The notes under the pieces: model-generated
What the model was told of the DNA's origin: nothing
What the model saw: the letters and a program-made list of their open reading frames with translations, nothing else
Databases searched by the model: none
Position numbers and translations under genes: made by a program
In this document: in pieces, positions 1-11,287 of the stretch
How positions within the stretch are numbered: the first letter of the stretch is position 1
Layout: the number at the start of each line of letters is the position of its first letter
DNA from: Fragilaria crotonensis
Lineage: Eukaryota; Bacillariophyta; Fragilariophyceae; Fragilariales; Fragilariaceae
DNA: 64,000 nt
NCBI GenBank assembly: GCA_022925895.1
Contig: JAKSYS010000250.1
Span: forward strand, 1 to 64,000
Direction of reading: 5' to 3'

Positions 1-3000
1 TTATTTACTAGTACTAGGTGGCATGACATGTGGCCACCAACCTTGTTCAGTTGCAGCTTCGATGAAGGACAACACCATTCTTCTTTCTTTCTTGGGGAAG
101 GAATTGAAGATGCATGCTGTTCATGGTTCTTCCCATGAACATCCAAATGGGCAAGAGAGCTCCAGCGGATGCATGTTCCAGCAATCACTTCAGGAGGTGA
201 TTGGTTTGATGCTTTCAGTGAAGCAATGCAGCTGATCACTTGAAATTGGGAAAATTCAGAATATACTATAAATGCCGTAACAGAAGCAAATGTTGGGAAA
301 GCAGATGAGGTGTGACGGAGAACAGATGTACATTTTAGAATGATGTTTTTATTGTTTTACTTTTGTTGGAGCCAGCCCAAAAATCTTCACCTTCCCTGTC
401 GGATCTAAGACTGATGCCATTCTCGCACTGCTCCAGCACCGTAAAAGCAATTATGTTCTTGTTTGTCCTGACCTGCTGCTGCTGATTGAAATATAAGCAC
501 CAGCACAGCACCTGATGTACAAAAGGTGCTATCCGCAGAGCAACAATCCGCACACAATATGGAACTTCCACGTCAAGTAGATTTGCGAAACTGGCAAGTC
601 TATCACTTCAACAATTGTAGAATCGAGACTGAGCGAAGGTGATGTGCGTTGGCAGTGAAGTGTCATGAAAAAGAAGAAGAGTATATGAGCTCAAATACTT
701 GCGAAGCTTGCAAAGCATAAACTTTCTCAGGAACGAGCCTGCTGAGGGAACTGTGTCCTGCTGTCTCAAAGTGTTTGAGCTCCTTACAAGTATGTTCAAA
801 GTGACTTCAGTTTTTCTGCAAAAGTGCGCAGAATGAGTTCTCAGAGGGAAAAGTTCCCCTAGCAACATATGACTTCTTTTGAAAAAACACTTTCCTATGA
901 TGTCATCATCTAAGATTCACAAGGCACACTAAAAGCAATGCAGCATGTACCTCTAACTGCGTACGCATGAAAACACATACTAGACCCAATATTTGCAGCC
1001 TCTTGCGTAAAGTTTTCATAGGTTCCATGCTCATCACGGTCCAAAGTGACTTACAAAACATCAGTTGCATAGATTTAGTATGAGCTAGTGCCTTGTACAA
1101 AAGGCACGCAAACATTTCATAAGTGCTACTATGTACATTGCCGTTAAATGCCTTTGCTCATCAAATTGTCCTGTGATCAATCAAGATGTCCAAAGATGAT
1201 GGTAATTCAGCACATTCCTGGTGATACCATCTTCACCAGGTGTGATATTGCTCCTGGAGACCACCACTTCACAGACGGAATTTCTCCTTAGATTGATGAT
1301 GTACGCACTGGTCTCTCAGAGCAGGCTTTCTTGAGCAACTTGCTGGTGAAGAGTGCAGCATGCAGCACCATGATAATCCAAACCATCTTCACCATGTGTT
1401 TCCATCTTAGCCTTCATAGTACTCAGTTCCACTTCACAAAGGATGCAAGTGATCTGATTACTCTCCTACAGATCCTTCTGCCTACTTCTACATGCAGGTT
1501 TGCAATGAATTTGCTTGTTGCTTTCAGGAAACCATTTTGAAGTTGTTTGTATTGCTTTCCGGAACCACAGCACAGAACAATCAAAGTCAATGCCGTTTAT
1601 GATGTGAAAGCAAGTGGCCCTGATGGCCAGCACCGAGCCTAGGTTGCACTACATTCTTGTGGATGACATTGTAACATGATCATTTGCAAAAGTCTGAAGA
1701 ACAACAAAGTAATTAACGTTCAGTAAAGAGAAGCGGAACAATGACAACAACAGACTGTCCTCTTTTGATCTTGCTTTCAAAAAGCCGATCGTTGGATGAA
1801 ATAATCTGTGCTGTATCAAGGGTGCGATGTTATCACAGACAGATTTGCGTCTTCCCACCGCATGCTGGTGCATCTAGGCCCGATTGCAGGAGGCGTAGAC
1901 ACGCAGAACATAACAGTGTCATCGGGCAACAATCTGTTAATACAAAAGACGGCATTTTAACGCCAGCAGACGTTATTAAATCTGCAGCCATGTGCAGCAA
2001 CCTCAGACAACAAAGTAGCATCAAACACTTGAAGAAAATAATCTATACCTATGTGGAAGCACTGAAGTAGTCAAATCCTTGTTCAATGATAGGGTACTTT
2101 GGGGATGAGGTAGCTTCTGGATTTGTTTGTCCCTCCTTCAAGAACAATGTGTTTCCAGTAAGCATTGATGCAATCGACTACGATGGAGCAACTTAGCCTC
2201 CTCCGATAGTCAGTAAACGTCATCCAGGATGGCCTGGGAGCACCAAAAAGAATCTGCCAAGAAAGTGAGAACTAGAACCAAATACATGCCAGTAGCGTGT
2301 GGGAAGAAATGCTGTAGTGGCACCACGAATACATAATAGTGAAGGAGGATTTGTCAAACATCATGACGTTACCTGAACTCCTTTTGTAGTTGGGTATTGT
2401 GATGCATTGCCATGCCAATAGGATGGCAAGTCCAACTGAAGTGAAGACTGGGTTGACTCCAGTACTCTGTACTTCAAGTTGTGTAGAATACTGTTGTGGT
2501 ATGTGCCGGGTGTAAAGGACATGTCATAGATCACCAACAGTGAGCTGCAAAGTCCAGAAGAATGAGGCTTAATGAGAATTGCGACCACATTTTAGGCTGA
2601 TGATATGCATTTGGAGATAGCCAGCATGTTGAGTGTACATTTTAGGGAGTTGATTGTATAGTAAGATGATGTAGTTGAGGACCAAGGCAAGGCAATTAGT
2701 ACTGTTCATTTTGATTGTGGACACATAACTTTTGTGAGCCAATTGCCTCATCAATAATCATACTCCTCTGCCAGTACTTGCACTCCCAAGAATTTCTCGT
2801 CGAGAATGTCCGTAAGCGCACCCCAGAAGGCAAATGCTACGTTACAATCGATGATGATTGTTCTATTCCTATCCGTTGATGGCAGCGCAGGCATTCAGAG
2901 TCTCCTTGGGAATACTTTGCTCATTCAAGTGCCCTTGAGTGGGTGATTCGAATACTTCAGGGTTTCTAGGAAACTATAAATGGTGTGTGTGGGAGTATTG

Positions 3001-3007
3001 CAATCGT
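1..3007. other. Gene-poor stretch, no supported gene
   Basis: I find no convincing gene in these 3 kb. The open frames are all under 110 codons, overlap on both strands and show no recognisable motif. The text has the mixed, stop-rich look of old degraded DNA. The sequence lacks the dense GTAC words seen in other intergenic parts of the window, which suggests an origin different from normal promoter DNA, perhaps decayed transposon. That origin is inference only. Confidence 0.4.
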
Positions 3008-4543
3008 TCATTGTGGAATTAGTGACTGTGTAATGTGTTTCATGACAGCCTGCCGAAAATCCTTGTCTCGGGTCATCTGCCGCAATGTATACCAGGCGGT
3101 CTTATAGTCGACATTGGAGTCGCTTCTCTGCAGCAACAATGCTGCCGCCTCTGGACTCAGTCTGACTTCGTCATCTTTAATCAGTGCATCAAACTGCGAT
3201 TTGGAGGCTTCTACATCCACCAAATTCGGTAAATTTTCCTTCTTGAACAAGTCCATAAACATTTGATCGATACAATCCTTCATTTCGAAGACCCATTTTC
3301 CTTGTAAAGGGATACCAAATCGAAATCCAATGGCTGTTCCATCTCCGCATGAAAAAAGTTTGAGAAAATCATCTTGAGGATTGTATGACTCCAAATGTTC
3401 TTTAGACTGCAAAAAGGAAGGCAGGTTTTCACTCAAAACTGGTCCCGCGCGAACTGCATAAACGCCTGCCTTTGGTGGGGGTGGCCGTCTCTCTGACAGG
3501 CCTTCGAGGGTACAGCAATCTCCCGCAGCAAAGACATTGGAGTGGGAGACACTTTGCAGGTTAGCATTGACTCTAATCCAGCCCCGATTGCTAACTGCGA
3601 GTCCGCGTCGTTGTAACGCGCCCGCTAACGAATGAGCAGCCGCACCAGCCGCCCAGATGCAATGAGTATACGGAATCGACTCGCCACTTTCCAGCTTCAC
3701 GTGAGATGACGTGACTTCTTCCACCTGACACCTATGCCTGACTTCAACTCGGCGGGATTTCAAGGCTTGATCTAGAGATTCACGACATTGACGTGACTCC
3801 ATAGGTAGCAACTCCTCACCGGCATCCAGCAGTGTCACCTGAAGCTGATCTCCCAGCAGTGGGCCCCACCGACCTCTGATACTCATCGCGAGCTCAATTC
3901 CAGCAGCTCCACCACCTACAACCATCACTCGAGAGCTTTCACCCAGCATCATCTCGGCATCCTGGATGCGTTGGACCAATTTCGAAATGGGCCGAGTTGG
4001 AATGGAGTATTCTCGCGCTCCTGGAATGTCATCTAATCCGCGCGATTTGCTTCCGATATCCAAACTGACTGCATCGTACGGTATTGGAGTTGGCGCATGC
4101 CGCAGAACCACGCACTTCCGTTCCAAGTCGATATCGACAACTTCATCTTGAAGGAACTCAACGTCGGCCCATTCGCACAGCGGCTCAAGATGGATCAACG
4201 TTTGGTCGGGAGTGTACAGTCCTGCGACGCATCCGGGGATCATGCCGCTGTAAGACGCTGCCTTTTCCAGATCAATCAGAGTCACGTGGAGGCCAGGAGA
4301 GCGAAGTTTAAGTGCTTTGACGACTTGGGCGTGGGCATGGCCGCCTCCAATGAGCACTAACCGACTCGGTGTGTTTTCTATTATAGTTGATGATTGCAGC
4401 GACATGTGGGCATCGGCCAAGGCATTCACTCGATTTGGTCCCCCTATTGGCATGCCAAGAAACACCAATAGTAATATGGTAATATGATTCACAAAATGGA
4501 TCTGGCGCCATCTTGGTCGTGTCACGTTCGACCTCTCGAGCAT
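3008..4543 (-). CDS. FAD/NAD(P)-binding oxidoreductase of the selenide-dikinase N-terminal type
   Basis: This single-exon gene encodes 511 residues and is read on the minus strand. A hydrophobic segment at residues 16-32 looks like a signal peptide or membrane anchor. It is followed by a first dinucleotide-binding motif at about 61-73 (LVLIGGGHAHAQ), a second at about 206-217 (VMVVGGGAAGIEL) and the late FAD motif VFAAGDCC near residue 345. This order is the two-Rossmann fold of NDH-2-like pyridine nucleotide-disulfide oxidoreductases. The GGGHAHA form of the first motif is typical of the subgroup fused to, or resembling, the N-terminus of selenide water dikinase. No SelD domain follows; the C-terminal 130 residues are the usual tail of the stand-alone proteins. 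Substrate is not determinable here; organelle targeting is an inference from the N-terminus. The start is an ATG just after the hydrophilic leader. Confidence 0.85.
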   Translation of the reverse strand: MLERSNVTRPRWRQIHFVNHITILLLVFLGMPIGGPNRVNALADAHMSLQSSTIIENTPSRLVLIGGGHAHAQVVKALKLRSPGLHVTLIDLEKAASYSGMIPGCVAGLYTPDQTLIHLEPLCEWADVEFLQDEVVDIDLERKCVVLRHAPTPIPYDAVSLDIGSKSRGLDDIPGAREYSIPTRPISKLVQRIQDAEMMLGESSRVMVVGGGAAGIELAMSIRGRWGPLLGDQLQVTLLDAGEELLPMESRQCRESLDQALKSRRVEVRHRCQVEEVTSSHVKLESGESIPYTHCIWAAGAAAHSLAGALQRRGLAVSNRGWIRVNANLQSVSHSNVFAAGDCCTLEGLSERRPPPPKAGVYAVRAGPVLSENLPSFLQSKEHLESYNPQDDFLKLFSCGDGTAIGFRFGIPLQGKWVFEMKDCIDQMFMDLFKKENLPNLVDVEASKSQFDALIKDDEVRLSPEAAALLLQRSDSNVDYKTAWYTLRQMTRDKDFRQAVMKHITQSLIPQ

Positions 4544-4857
4544 TCTTCCGTTGCACGATTGTCGCGATTGTCGCTATTGTCGCTTCTCAACGCTTACTGA
4601 TGAAGAACGGCAAGCAACGAGAACCGAGCCGTGAGAAGACGACGAGCATCCAAATGTGTCTCGAGCAGCACTTGAAGGCGTACTGCAGTCGGACGTCTTC
4701 TGCGTTCCGTGGTACAGTACCAGGTACTGGTAACGTGGTACAGTACATACACGGGAAACGAATACTGGAGTAGCATTCCACTGCTCTATCGACAGGCGAC
4801 GCACACCACACACACTCCCAATGTTCCAATTTCCTATAACGGATATTGGACCATCCT

Positions 4858-4889
4858 ACTGAATTCAGTTGAAACTAACTGAATTCAGT
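4858..4889. repeat. Two copies of palindrome ACTGAATTCAGT
   Basis: The 12-bp palindrome ACTGAATTCAGT occurs at 4858-4869 and again at 4878-4889, 8 bp apart. A partial copy lies near 5945-5955 and an extended 16-bp version at 6130-6145. Possible roles are the ends of a small non-autonomous element or protein-binding sites. The sequence alone does not decide. Confidence 0.6.
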
Positions 4890-6129
4890 TTCCAACTCAA
4901 AAATAGGATATCTTTTGAACCAGTGCAAGTATGCGAATGTGTCCACGTGAACAAATACAGAAGGAATCTAGTAGAATTCACGATATCAAGATGCGCTTTA
5001 TTGGACCGGTAGTTGTTGAGATACGAAATTTTGAAGTTGCGTTGAAGCACGAAATTTTTCATCGTTAAGAATTAAAAAAACCGCCTCGCAATGGCGACGG
5101 TGCCAACATCTCGGTGTACGACGTTTCTACAACCCCAGACACTTGCAGCTGCAAAGCACGTAAATGAAGGCAATATAGATGTGCTCCATGAGCTTTTGCG
5201 GTGTGACAGAAGCAGAAAACGGCTTTGACGACTAGGCAGTCGTGTATAATTAGGCGTCATGATGATTTTAACGATGGGCACCTCCTCCATACCATCACAC
5301 TCATGTGGCGGAAGAAGGAGCGCTTGAACACGTCGTCAAGATAATCGACAAGACTATCTTGAAGGTGGGGGAGCTGTGGCTGTGGAGGAACAAGCAAACG
5401 AAGCTCTTGAAATCCCGACAGTTTTGAACGATGGAGATGCATCAAAATTCTGAGCTCTGGGTTTCTGTTTTTGACGATGATAATGACCCATCCCCAGAGA
5501 ATGTTGCATCTCTTACAAGAAGAAATCCCAATGAATGCATAAACCAGTTGTGGAATTCTGTTCCATACTGTGATCGTGGTTTTTGTGGTGGTAATGATGT
5601 CCAACCGACACTGATTAGAGCTGATGGCAAGCGACGCATCACCCAAATCGAATTCAGACCGTTTCTCGCAACAGCACTTGTTTACATTTCATTTGAGGCA
5701 CAAGAGAGAAAATGTAGGCCTGAAAACTTCATCAGTTGATCGCTCTGTGGTGAGGAAATGGCACTAAAGTCGCGGTGCACGCGACTTTTGAAGATTGGAC
5801 ACATCATACCCACAACTCATCTGTACGACATTGAATTGCAAAAAGACATCAAAACGTATTGCAGCTGCAAGGCAGGGTATTGGAAGTGCCCGGTATTTAT
5901 CAGAAGACGCATTACATCGAGAGATAACGACATTGTAGTTGAGGACTGAATTCAGCGAAATAGAAAATGTCGATTTTTGCTCGAGTTACAACAGTCAATA
6001 ACTCAGCACCCACACAAGTAACATCCATTTTTCTTGTTACCTGATTTAAAAGCATGTAACAATGCACAAAATGAGCCCTCGATCACCTCCAGAGTGTGTT
6101 TAGTAGTTGCGATAGCGACCTTCTTGCAA

Positions 6130-6145
6130 CTACTGAATTCAGTAG
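6130..6145. repeat. Perfect 16-bp palindrome
   Basis: CTACTGAATTCAGTAG is a perfect palindrome whose 12-bp core also occurs twice near 4858-4889, so it may mark the right edge of the same 1.3-kb segment. It lies about 240 bp upstream of the TCF25 start codon. Confidence 0.6.
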
Positions 6146-6382
6146 TTAGGGTGATTTTTAAGCCGATAATATATGGATGCATATCTCCGATCTCCGACGA
6201 CATGGGCCACAGAAAACACTGCACCGCGTACGCATCAGTACAACAGTACAAGATACTACTCGTCAATCCCACACCGCAATACCGCAATGCGCCTATTCAA
6301 ACACGTTTCACTCATCGACGCCTTGAAGGGATACATTGCAGATCACAAGCCTTGAGCATCAAACACTGTCCAACCGACAAGC

Positions 6383-8433
6383 ATGAGCGCAAGAGCTCTT
6401 CGTAGGCTGCGAGAGGATCGAAATGTCGCCAAGACAAATGACCTCGGCGACGTTAGCGAAGAGGAGAACGATGGTGATTCTGATGAAGAAGGGGTTGTCG
6501 AAAAGCCAAAGGTTAGCGCGTTCGCCTTGATGGACGACTCCTCCGATGAAGAAGAATCAGATGATGAGGACATTGAAGAAGATACTCAGCGCAGAACAGT
6601 TCAAGAGGCAACGAACGATGCAGTAGCGAGAGCACGAAACGTTAAGGACAACGATGACACTGAAGAAGAGGAGGAGGAAGAGGACATTGACGCCATTCTT
6701 GCTGAGTTTCAAGAGGACCAACACTTGAAAGTTGATGATGCGGAGATTGAAACGCCTTACTTTGCCGAACTCGTAAACGGTTTGGATTCGCGAGACTTGG
6801 ACTTTGAGAGTGCCATGAGAAACAGCTTGCTAGGCATGGTACCTGAGGAATCTGCTTCGATTAGTAGTCGACGCGGTGGGCGCCAGGCATTTTTATTTGG
6901 ACAGCCTAAAGATGGATGGACTCGCCCTCCTCACTTCGTTGGAGGAGGTATCGGTATGACAACCTATGAGCAGCATCCACAGCTGGTACCGTGGCCTTAC
7001 AGTTCGTTGCATGACGGCGAACTCGACGGACTCAAGGACCCGCTGCGCTGGTTTACCTTCATGCACTCCGATACCTACACCAACGACATGGAGATGTACT
7101 ATGAAATTCAGCAAAGCGGCGACGTCAATGCCTTAGCTTCGTTTGTGGCTGATAATCCCTTCATTCCGGAAGCGCTGCTACAGCTTGCCAAGGTTGTATA
7201 TCAGACCGATCAGAGTGCAGACGCACTATGCCTCCTGCGTCGTGCATTATGGGTATACGAATGCTCGGCTCTCAAGAGCTTTTTGCCTCATACCAAAGCT
7301 AGCTGCTTCGTCGACTGTGATCAAAAAGAAAATTCGCCCTTTTTCCAATCTCTCTTTCTGCTAATGCAAGTGAGCAGCATCGCGGGGTGAGTCCCGATCT
7401 TCTCCTTGTCGATCAATTGTTTTTGTACCAAACTTGACCCCTCACTTCTACTCAATATAGCTGTATGAAAACGTCGATGATGATAGCGCGATACTTGCTG
7501 GCAATGGACCCCCTTCGAGACCCTATGTCTGTTCTGGTGGTTCTGGATTATTTTGCGATCAGCACGAATTCGAGCGAGCATGACATGTTTGTCATTAACT
7601 TGTTGCAGAACGACGAGATCAAGCTATACTATCGAGACGACGAATCCACCGAATTCGTAGGCACGCTGGCAGATATGCCGAACTGGGCCTTCTCGTACGC
7701 CTTGGCCCTATTTCGCATGGAGCAATCAGAAACACCGATCTCAGAAGACACGATCCCTGCGAAGGATGCCCTTGTGTCCGCGATTCGTAAGTACCCTGGC
7801 GTTATTGAGGAGATATTGCGACAGAATGAGATCTCGACCACGGGGAGATCAACGTACACAGATTGGCTGCCAGTCCTGCAGTCTTTGAGAAAGTTGGCAC
7901 TTCCGCCAAGTGGCCAACCCGGATATGATCCGATTGTGTACTATGCATCCAAGTCGGCTAGTGACATTATTGCCAAAGTTTTTGTGCAGCGAAGTTGCAA
8001 GCTTTGGGGCGACCCTGACGTCCAGAGATGGCTCTATGAGGCTTGCGTGGATGCCGTTTCAGAGATTCCCAAGGAAGTATACTTGCCATCACCAGCCCTC
8101 CAGCGATATTCACGAATAGATCCAGCTGATTACGAGGACCGATTCCGAATGCTTCCAGCCGAAGCTAACCCACTTGATCCTGCGCTGTTGGCGTTGTCTC
8201 TTGTTGTGAATACAAACCGGCGACGAATTCTACGCCGAGGCAACAGAATTGGCAATCGCCATCTGGACCCCCTTGAAGTTCTTGACAATCGAGTTCGGGC
8301 CGCCCAGGAGGGCATTGTGATCGGCGGCCCTCCGACACACCGCATTAATCCCGATTCTCCTCTCCTTGAAGTGTTTTGGCAGAGCATGCTGCCGTGGAAC
8401 CGCGTCGATGGTGTGCCGCCACCCGGTCGGTGA
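6383..8433 (+). CDS. TCF25: TCF25 / RQC1 family ribosome quality-control protein
   Basis: There are two exons, 6383-7386 and 7461-8433, separated by a 74-bp intron (gtgagt...atag); splicing gives 658 residues. The N-terminus starts MSARALRRLREDR and continues into a long Glu/Asp/Ser-rich acidic segment, as in this family. The conserved Tcf25/Nulp1 domain begins near residue 130 (YFAELVNGLDSRDLDFE) and continues through FVGGGIGM and the helical part across the splice junction, where IAG|CMKTS and YLLAMDPLRDP match the family core. The family works with Ltn1 and Rqc2 on stalled 60S subunits; the human protein was first named as a transcription factor. The C-terminus ends with a family-like basic/proline tail after two Arg-rich runs. 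The exon phase and the conserved GC at the junction fix the intron. Confidence 0.93.
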
Positions 8434-8871
8434 CGCTCTAGAGACGTTGCATTATTCCGAACGTGGAGTTGGGCCATCAATTTGTTCTCGTAGCCCTTCT
8501 GCGGACTCAGCCGGAAACGTAGGATAAGAATAGGCCAACGACAAACAAATTAGAGGGACCTTTCATCAAGGATTCTAGGTGTCACTTTCTTGAGACTTCA
8601 TAGTTTACATGTGCCCTGATGACGAAGCATAAAACCACCACTGCAATCAGTTGATTTCTGTAAATGTTGATTTATAGAGGATACTCTAGGCATTTCCACA
8701 GGTGCACGTTGGGGTCTTGATTTGCAAGACATTTCTTAGTGAGGACATCGGGATTGCCACAGCTCCACATAGTGGCCGCGTACAAAACTGCAGAGGGTAC
8801 TCTTTCGATGTAGCTACTGCTTCGAGCATGGCGAAGTATCATTTCAATCATCGATTCTTATCAGTATCCTT
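8434..8871. other. Intergenic, convergent 3' ends
   Basis: This is a short spacer between the 3' end of TCF25 (plus strand) and the 3' end of a hypothetical minus-strand gene. I see no gene or repeat in it. Confidence 0.5.
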
Positions 8872-9264
8872 TCAGTTTTCCTCCTGATCATTCTCGTCAT
8901 TCCTGGTGACAATCAGCATTGCTTCACGAAGAGCGGCAGAAAGGCGCTGAGTCCCCGAAGTAGCCCCGTTCCGCGACGTAGTACTGCCGGCGGCTGCCTC
9001 TACACGGGTGGAACCGGTCCCAGGATAGTGCGGGATGTTGAGTGTGGAAGACGATACGCCACGACCGCCATTGGCAGAATTGACAAGATTGTGTGGATAG
9101 CCGGAGCGTAGATCGGCACGAGCAGCAGCAGATGAGGCAAGCAAGGGGAGGAGCGCGGAATGGTGTGACAGCAAAGACGTCAACGACGGCTCATCAGGAA
9201 CTGATCTCCTGTTCGAGATGAGCTGGTCGCTGCCATTTTCGGGTTTGATTACGTCATTAGGCAT
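8872..9264 (-). CDS. Hypothetical low-complexity protein
   Basis: This is a minus-strand frame of 130 codons beginning at the ATG of MPNDVIKPENG. The frame is open further upstream to about 9408, but that stretch looks like untranslated or intronic DNA. The product is rich in Ser, Ala, Leu and Arg (for example LLSHHSALLPLLASSAAARADL) and ends DENDQEEN. I recognise no domain. Support is only the open length, the unusual composition and the position as a gene-sized unit between TCF25 and FCF1, so it may be an exon of a larger gene or not a gene. Confidence 0.35.
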   Translation of the reverse strand: MPNDVIKPENGSDQLISNRRSVPDEPSLTSLLSHHSALLPLLASSAAARADLRSGYPHNLVNSANGGRGVSSSTLNIPHYPGTGSTRVEAAAGSTTSRNGATSGTQRLSAALREAMLIVTRNDENDQEEN

Positions 9265-9408
9265 ACTTCTTGGTGATTGACTGAGACTTGACAAGACTGG
9301 AGAATGGGTGTATCTCGGAGATTGACAGTTCTGAAATGAATGCTGTGAAGTGCAAGACGAGACGTGCAAAGTGTGTTTTAGTATATGCAATGTGCATCGG
9401 GGAGTCAT

Positions 9409-10141
9409 TTTTGCATTTTCAATACTTGGGAATACGCGGTACTCGGATTACATGACCGAACATCGGATATTCGTTGGGAACAACTCTAGTAGGTGCTGGG
9501 AACACAATTGTTGCCGCACGTTCTACTCGAACATTCGTTTAACAACGATGTGTGACCTGTGACCTGTGTAAGCGTTGATCCTAAGTAGGAACTACAAGTC
9601 CGACGGAATACCGATTGAGCCAATTTCTGTTTATCTTTTGGAGTAAAATAGCACTACAAACTTCCAGAATACGCCCTCATTGAAGTTGAATTCACTCATA
9701 CTGCATACGCACGTCCGGTTTGATTGTTTGTCTTGTTAAGTACTACAGTACTACAGAGCATGTGGCAACGTGGCCACAAATGCTTCCCGGTGCAGCACTA
9801 AAAGCACCAGCTACAGTACCGTTAATGCACTCCGAGTACACCAAGAATGAATTTTGTACCGTGGTTGGTATTAATTTGACGTCCCTCAAACCTCAAACCT
9901 CAATTTAACTGTACCTGGTATGTCATACTGTACCTTGCAATGAAGACTGTAACCACTGGCGTACATACCGGTAGATCTTCTGAGAGGTGTGCTCATAGTC
10001 AGTTCACAGCGGCCATTCATTTTCATGTTCGATGCATCCGCATTGTACTGCTTTCAAATGGATGATCAGGATCGTCGTGCACGAGCATCCAGTTGAGCAA
10101 ATTGCCTTGCTGCACTTTACCATCAATCAATAATAGGCACA
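9409..10141. other. Intergenic, FCF1 upstream region
   Basis: No gene was found. The sequence contains several GTAC/TACTG words (9735-9960) like other upstream regions in the window. The last 100 bases lead directly into the FCF1 start and probably hold its promoter and 5' leader; no defined motif could be assigned. Confidence 0.4.
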
Positions 10142-10738
10142 ATGGGAAAGGCCAAACAAACTCGCAAGTTCGCCGTAGCGAAGAAGATGATTAGTCCGAA
10201 GGACACACGGGTTCCTGCAAACTTGGAGAAGAAGAAACAAAAGGAAGAGCAAGTAAAAAAGGCAGCAGAACCACGTCATGTGGAACAGGCAGTCTCAGCA
10301 CTGTTCTTCGAATACAATACGCAATTGGGACCTCCGTACCACGTGTTGGTCGATACGAATTTTATCAACTTTTCGATTCGAAAGAAGTTGGACATGGTTC
10401 GAGCTATGATGGACTGTCTCTTGGCCAAATGCATTCCCTGCATTACCAACTGTGTCATGGGCGAGCTGGAGAAGCTGGGGGGAAAGTACAAGATTGCTCT
10501 CAAATTAGCGAAAGACCCACGATTCGAGCGCATTCCGTGCAACTGCAAGGGATGTTACGCCGATGATTGCATCACGCAAATGGCGAAACAGTGGAGATGC
10601 TTCATTGTGGCAACATGCGACAAGGAATTGAGGGGGCGCATACGAAAAATTCCGGGTGTGCCTTGTATGTACATCAGCGGCTATCGATATACTGTCGAGA
10701 GAATGCCCGAGGCGTTTGGAGCACCGAGACAAGGTTAG
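10142..10738 (+). CDS. FCF1: FCF1/UTP24 rRNA-processing PIN-domain nuclease
   Basis: This intronless gene encodes 198 residues, the usual length of the family (yeast Fcf1 is 189). It starts MGKAKQTRKFAVAKKMI, a basic leader typical of Fcf1, and the PIN domain follows at about residues 65-185. Acidic catalytic-site candidates are visible: LVDTNFINF (Asp), MGELEKLG (Glu), YADDCITQ (Asp-Asp) and ATCDKELRGRI (Asp). The Cys cluster CNCKGCYADDC is also family-typical. The protein ends RYTVERMPEAFGAPRQG, close to eukaryotic homologues. Fcf1/Utp24 is part of the nucleolar small-subunit processome and cuts pre-rRNA at sites A1 and A2. It is tail-to-tail with EMC6, with only 83 bp between the two stop codons. 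Confidence 0.95.
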   Translation: MGKAKQTRKFAVAKKMISPKDTRVPANLEKKKQKEEQVKKAAEPRHVEQAVSALFFEYNTQLGPPYHVLVDTNFINFSIRKKLDMVRAMMDCLLAKCIPCITNCVMGELEKLGGKYKIALKLAKDPRFERIPCNCKGCYADDCITQMAKQWRCFIVATCDKELRGRIRKIPGVPCMYISGYRYTVERMPEAFGAPRQG

Positions 10739-10821
10739 ATTTCTGACCGTTGCGTTAGACTTAGTTCCTTTGCAGGATAGAGAAAAAGATGTGCTACAAC
10801 CTTCCTTTCAAAGTTATGCTC

Positions 10822-11287
10822 TCAATACAAGTAAACCAATCCATAGAAGAGAGTCCAGAATAGCATGAAAGAGAGGGCATTTTGCTGCAAATTCAGGGTG
10901 AAAAATCCAAACCACGATTGTCGCGTATGCGTCTTGAGGTCAAAATTCATTTTAAATGCAGCAATGCTGATCATCACGAATAAATGCAGCACAATGAAAC
11001 ACACTTAAAGATAGAGGAACATCAATCGGTGAGTATCTTGTTCGTCTCGAAAGTCATAGAATACCTTGGATACGCATAATTGGAATAAGCGTGTACTTAC
11101 CGAGACCCTCCAGACCTGTGAACCCAAAGATTCCAGCTAAGCACCCTGATATGATGCCCATGAACGATCGAACTTTATCAATTCTCTGCATATTTTGACC
11201 GAGCGCGTTGGGATCGAATACATCTTTCGCGTCACCGTCGTTGGCAGTGTCACCGCTGCTGCCGAGGTCAGCCATTGGATCAATCAT
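10822..11287 (-). CDS. EMC6: EMC6, ER membrane protein complex subunit 6
   Basis: There are two exons on the minus strand, 11287-11101 and 11003-10822, joined by a 97-bp intron with donor gtaagt and acceptor ttaag; the spliced product is 122 residues (human EMC6 is 110). The soluble acidic N-terminus is followed by FMGIISGCLAGIFGFTGLEGL, cut by the intron after the last Leu. The second exon supplies further membrane segments and ends LFWTLFYGLVYLY, nearly the conserved EMC6 C-terminus. The EMC inserts tail-anchored and multi-pass proteins in the ER. Neither exon alone would be noticed; the splice phase (1 then 2) and the family C-terminus make the assignment. Upstream methionines at residues 1 and 5 are both possible starts. 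Confidence 0.88.

Larger units (their letters stand above)
4544..6382. other. Intergenic region with palindrome cluster and possible transposon relic
   Basis: This region lies between the divergent oxidoreductase and TCF25 genes. Close to the oxidoreductase it carries GTAC-rich promoter-type DNA (about 4700-4770). From about 4858 to 6145 it has a different texture, bounded by copies of the palindrome ACTGAATTCAGT. Inside, the plus strand has stop-interrupted frames, including a segment near 5851-5891 reading CSCKAGYWKC, which recalls a SWIM zinc finger of MULE-type transposases. No intact gene is supported. Confidence 0.35.

Noticed and set aside
4574-4829. Several minus-strand frames upstream of the oxidoreductase
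   Set aside because: Three overlapping shifted frames across a GTAC-rich upstream region; no motif.
5257-5646. Minus-strand frame of 129 codons opposite a plus-strand frame at 5431-5739
   Set aside because: Neither shows a motif; both lie in the palindrome-bounded relic and the composition is not coding-like.
7371-7386. Alternative donor GTGAGC inside TCF25 exon 1
   Set aside because: Using it would remove the conserved IAG|C junction and break the phase; the downstream GTGAGT fits.
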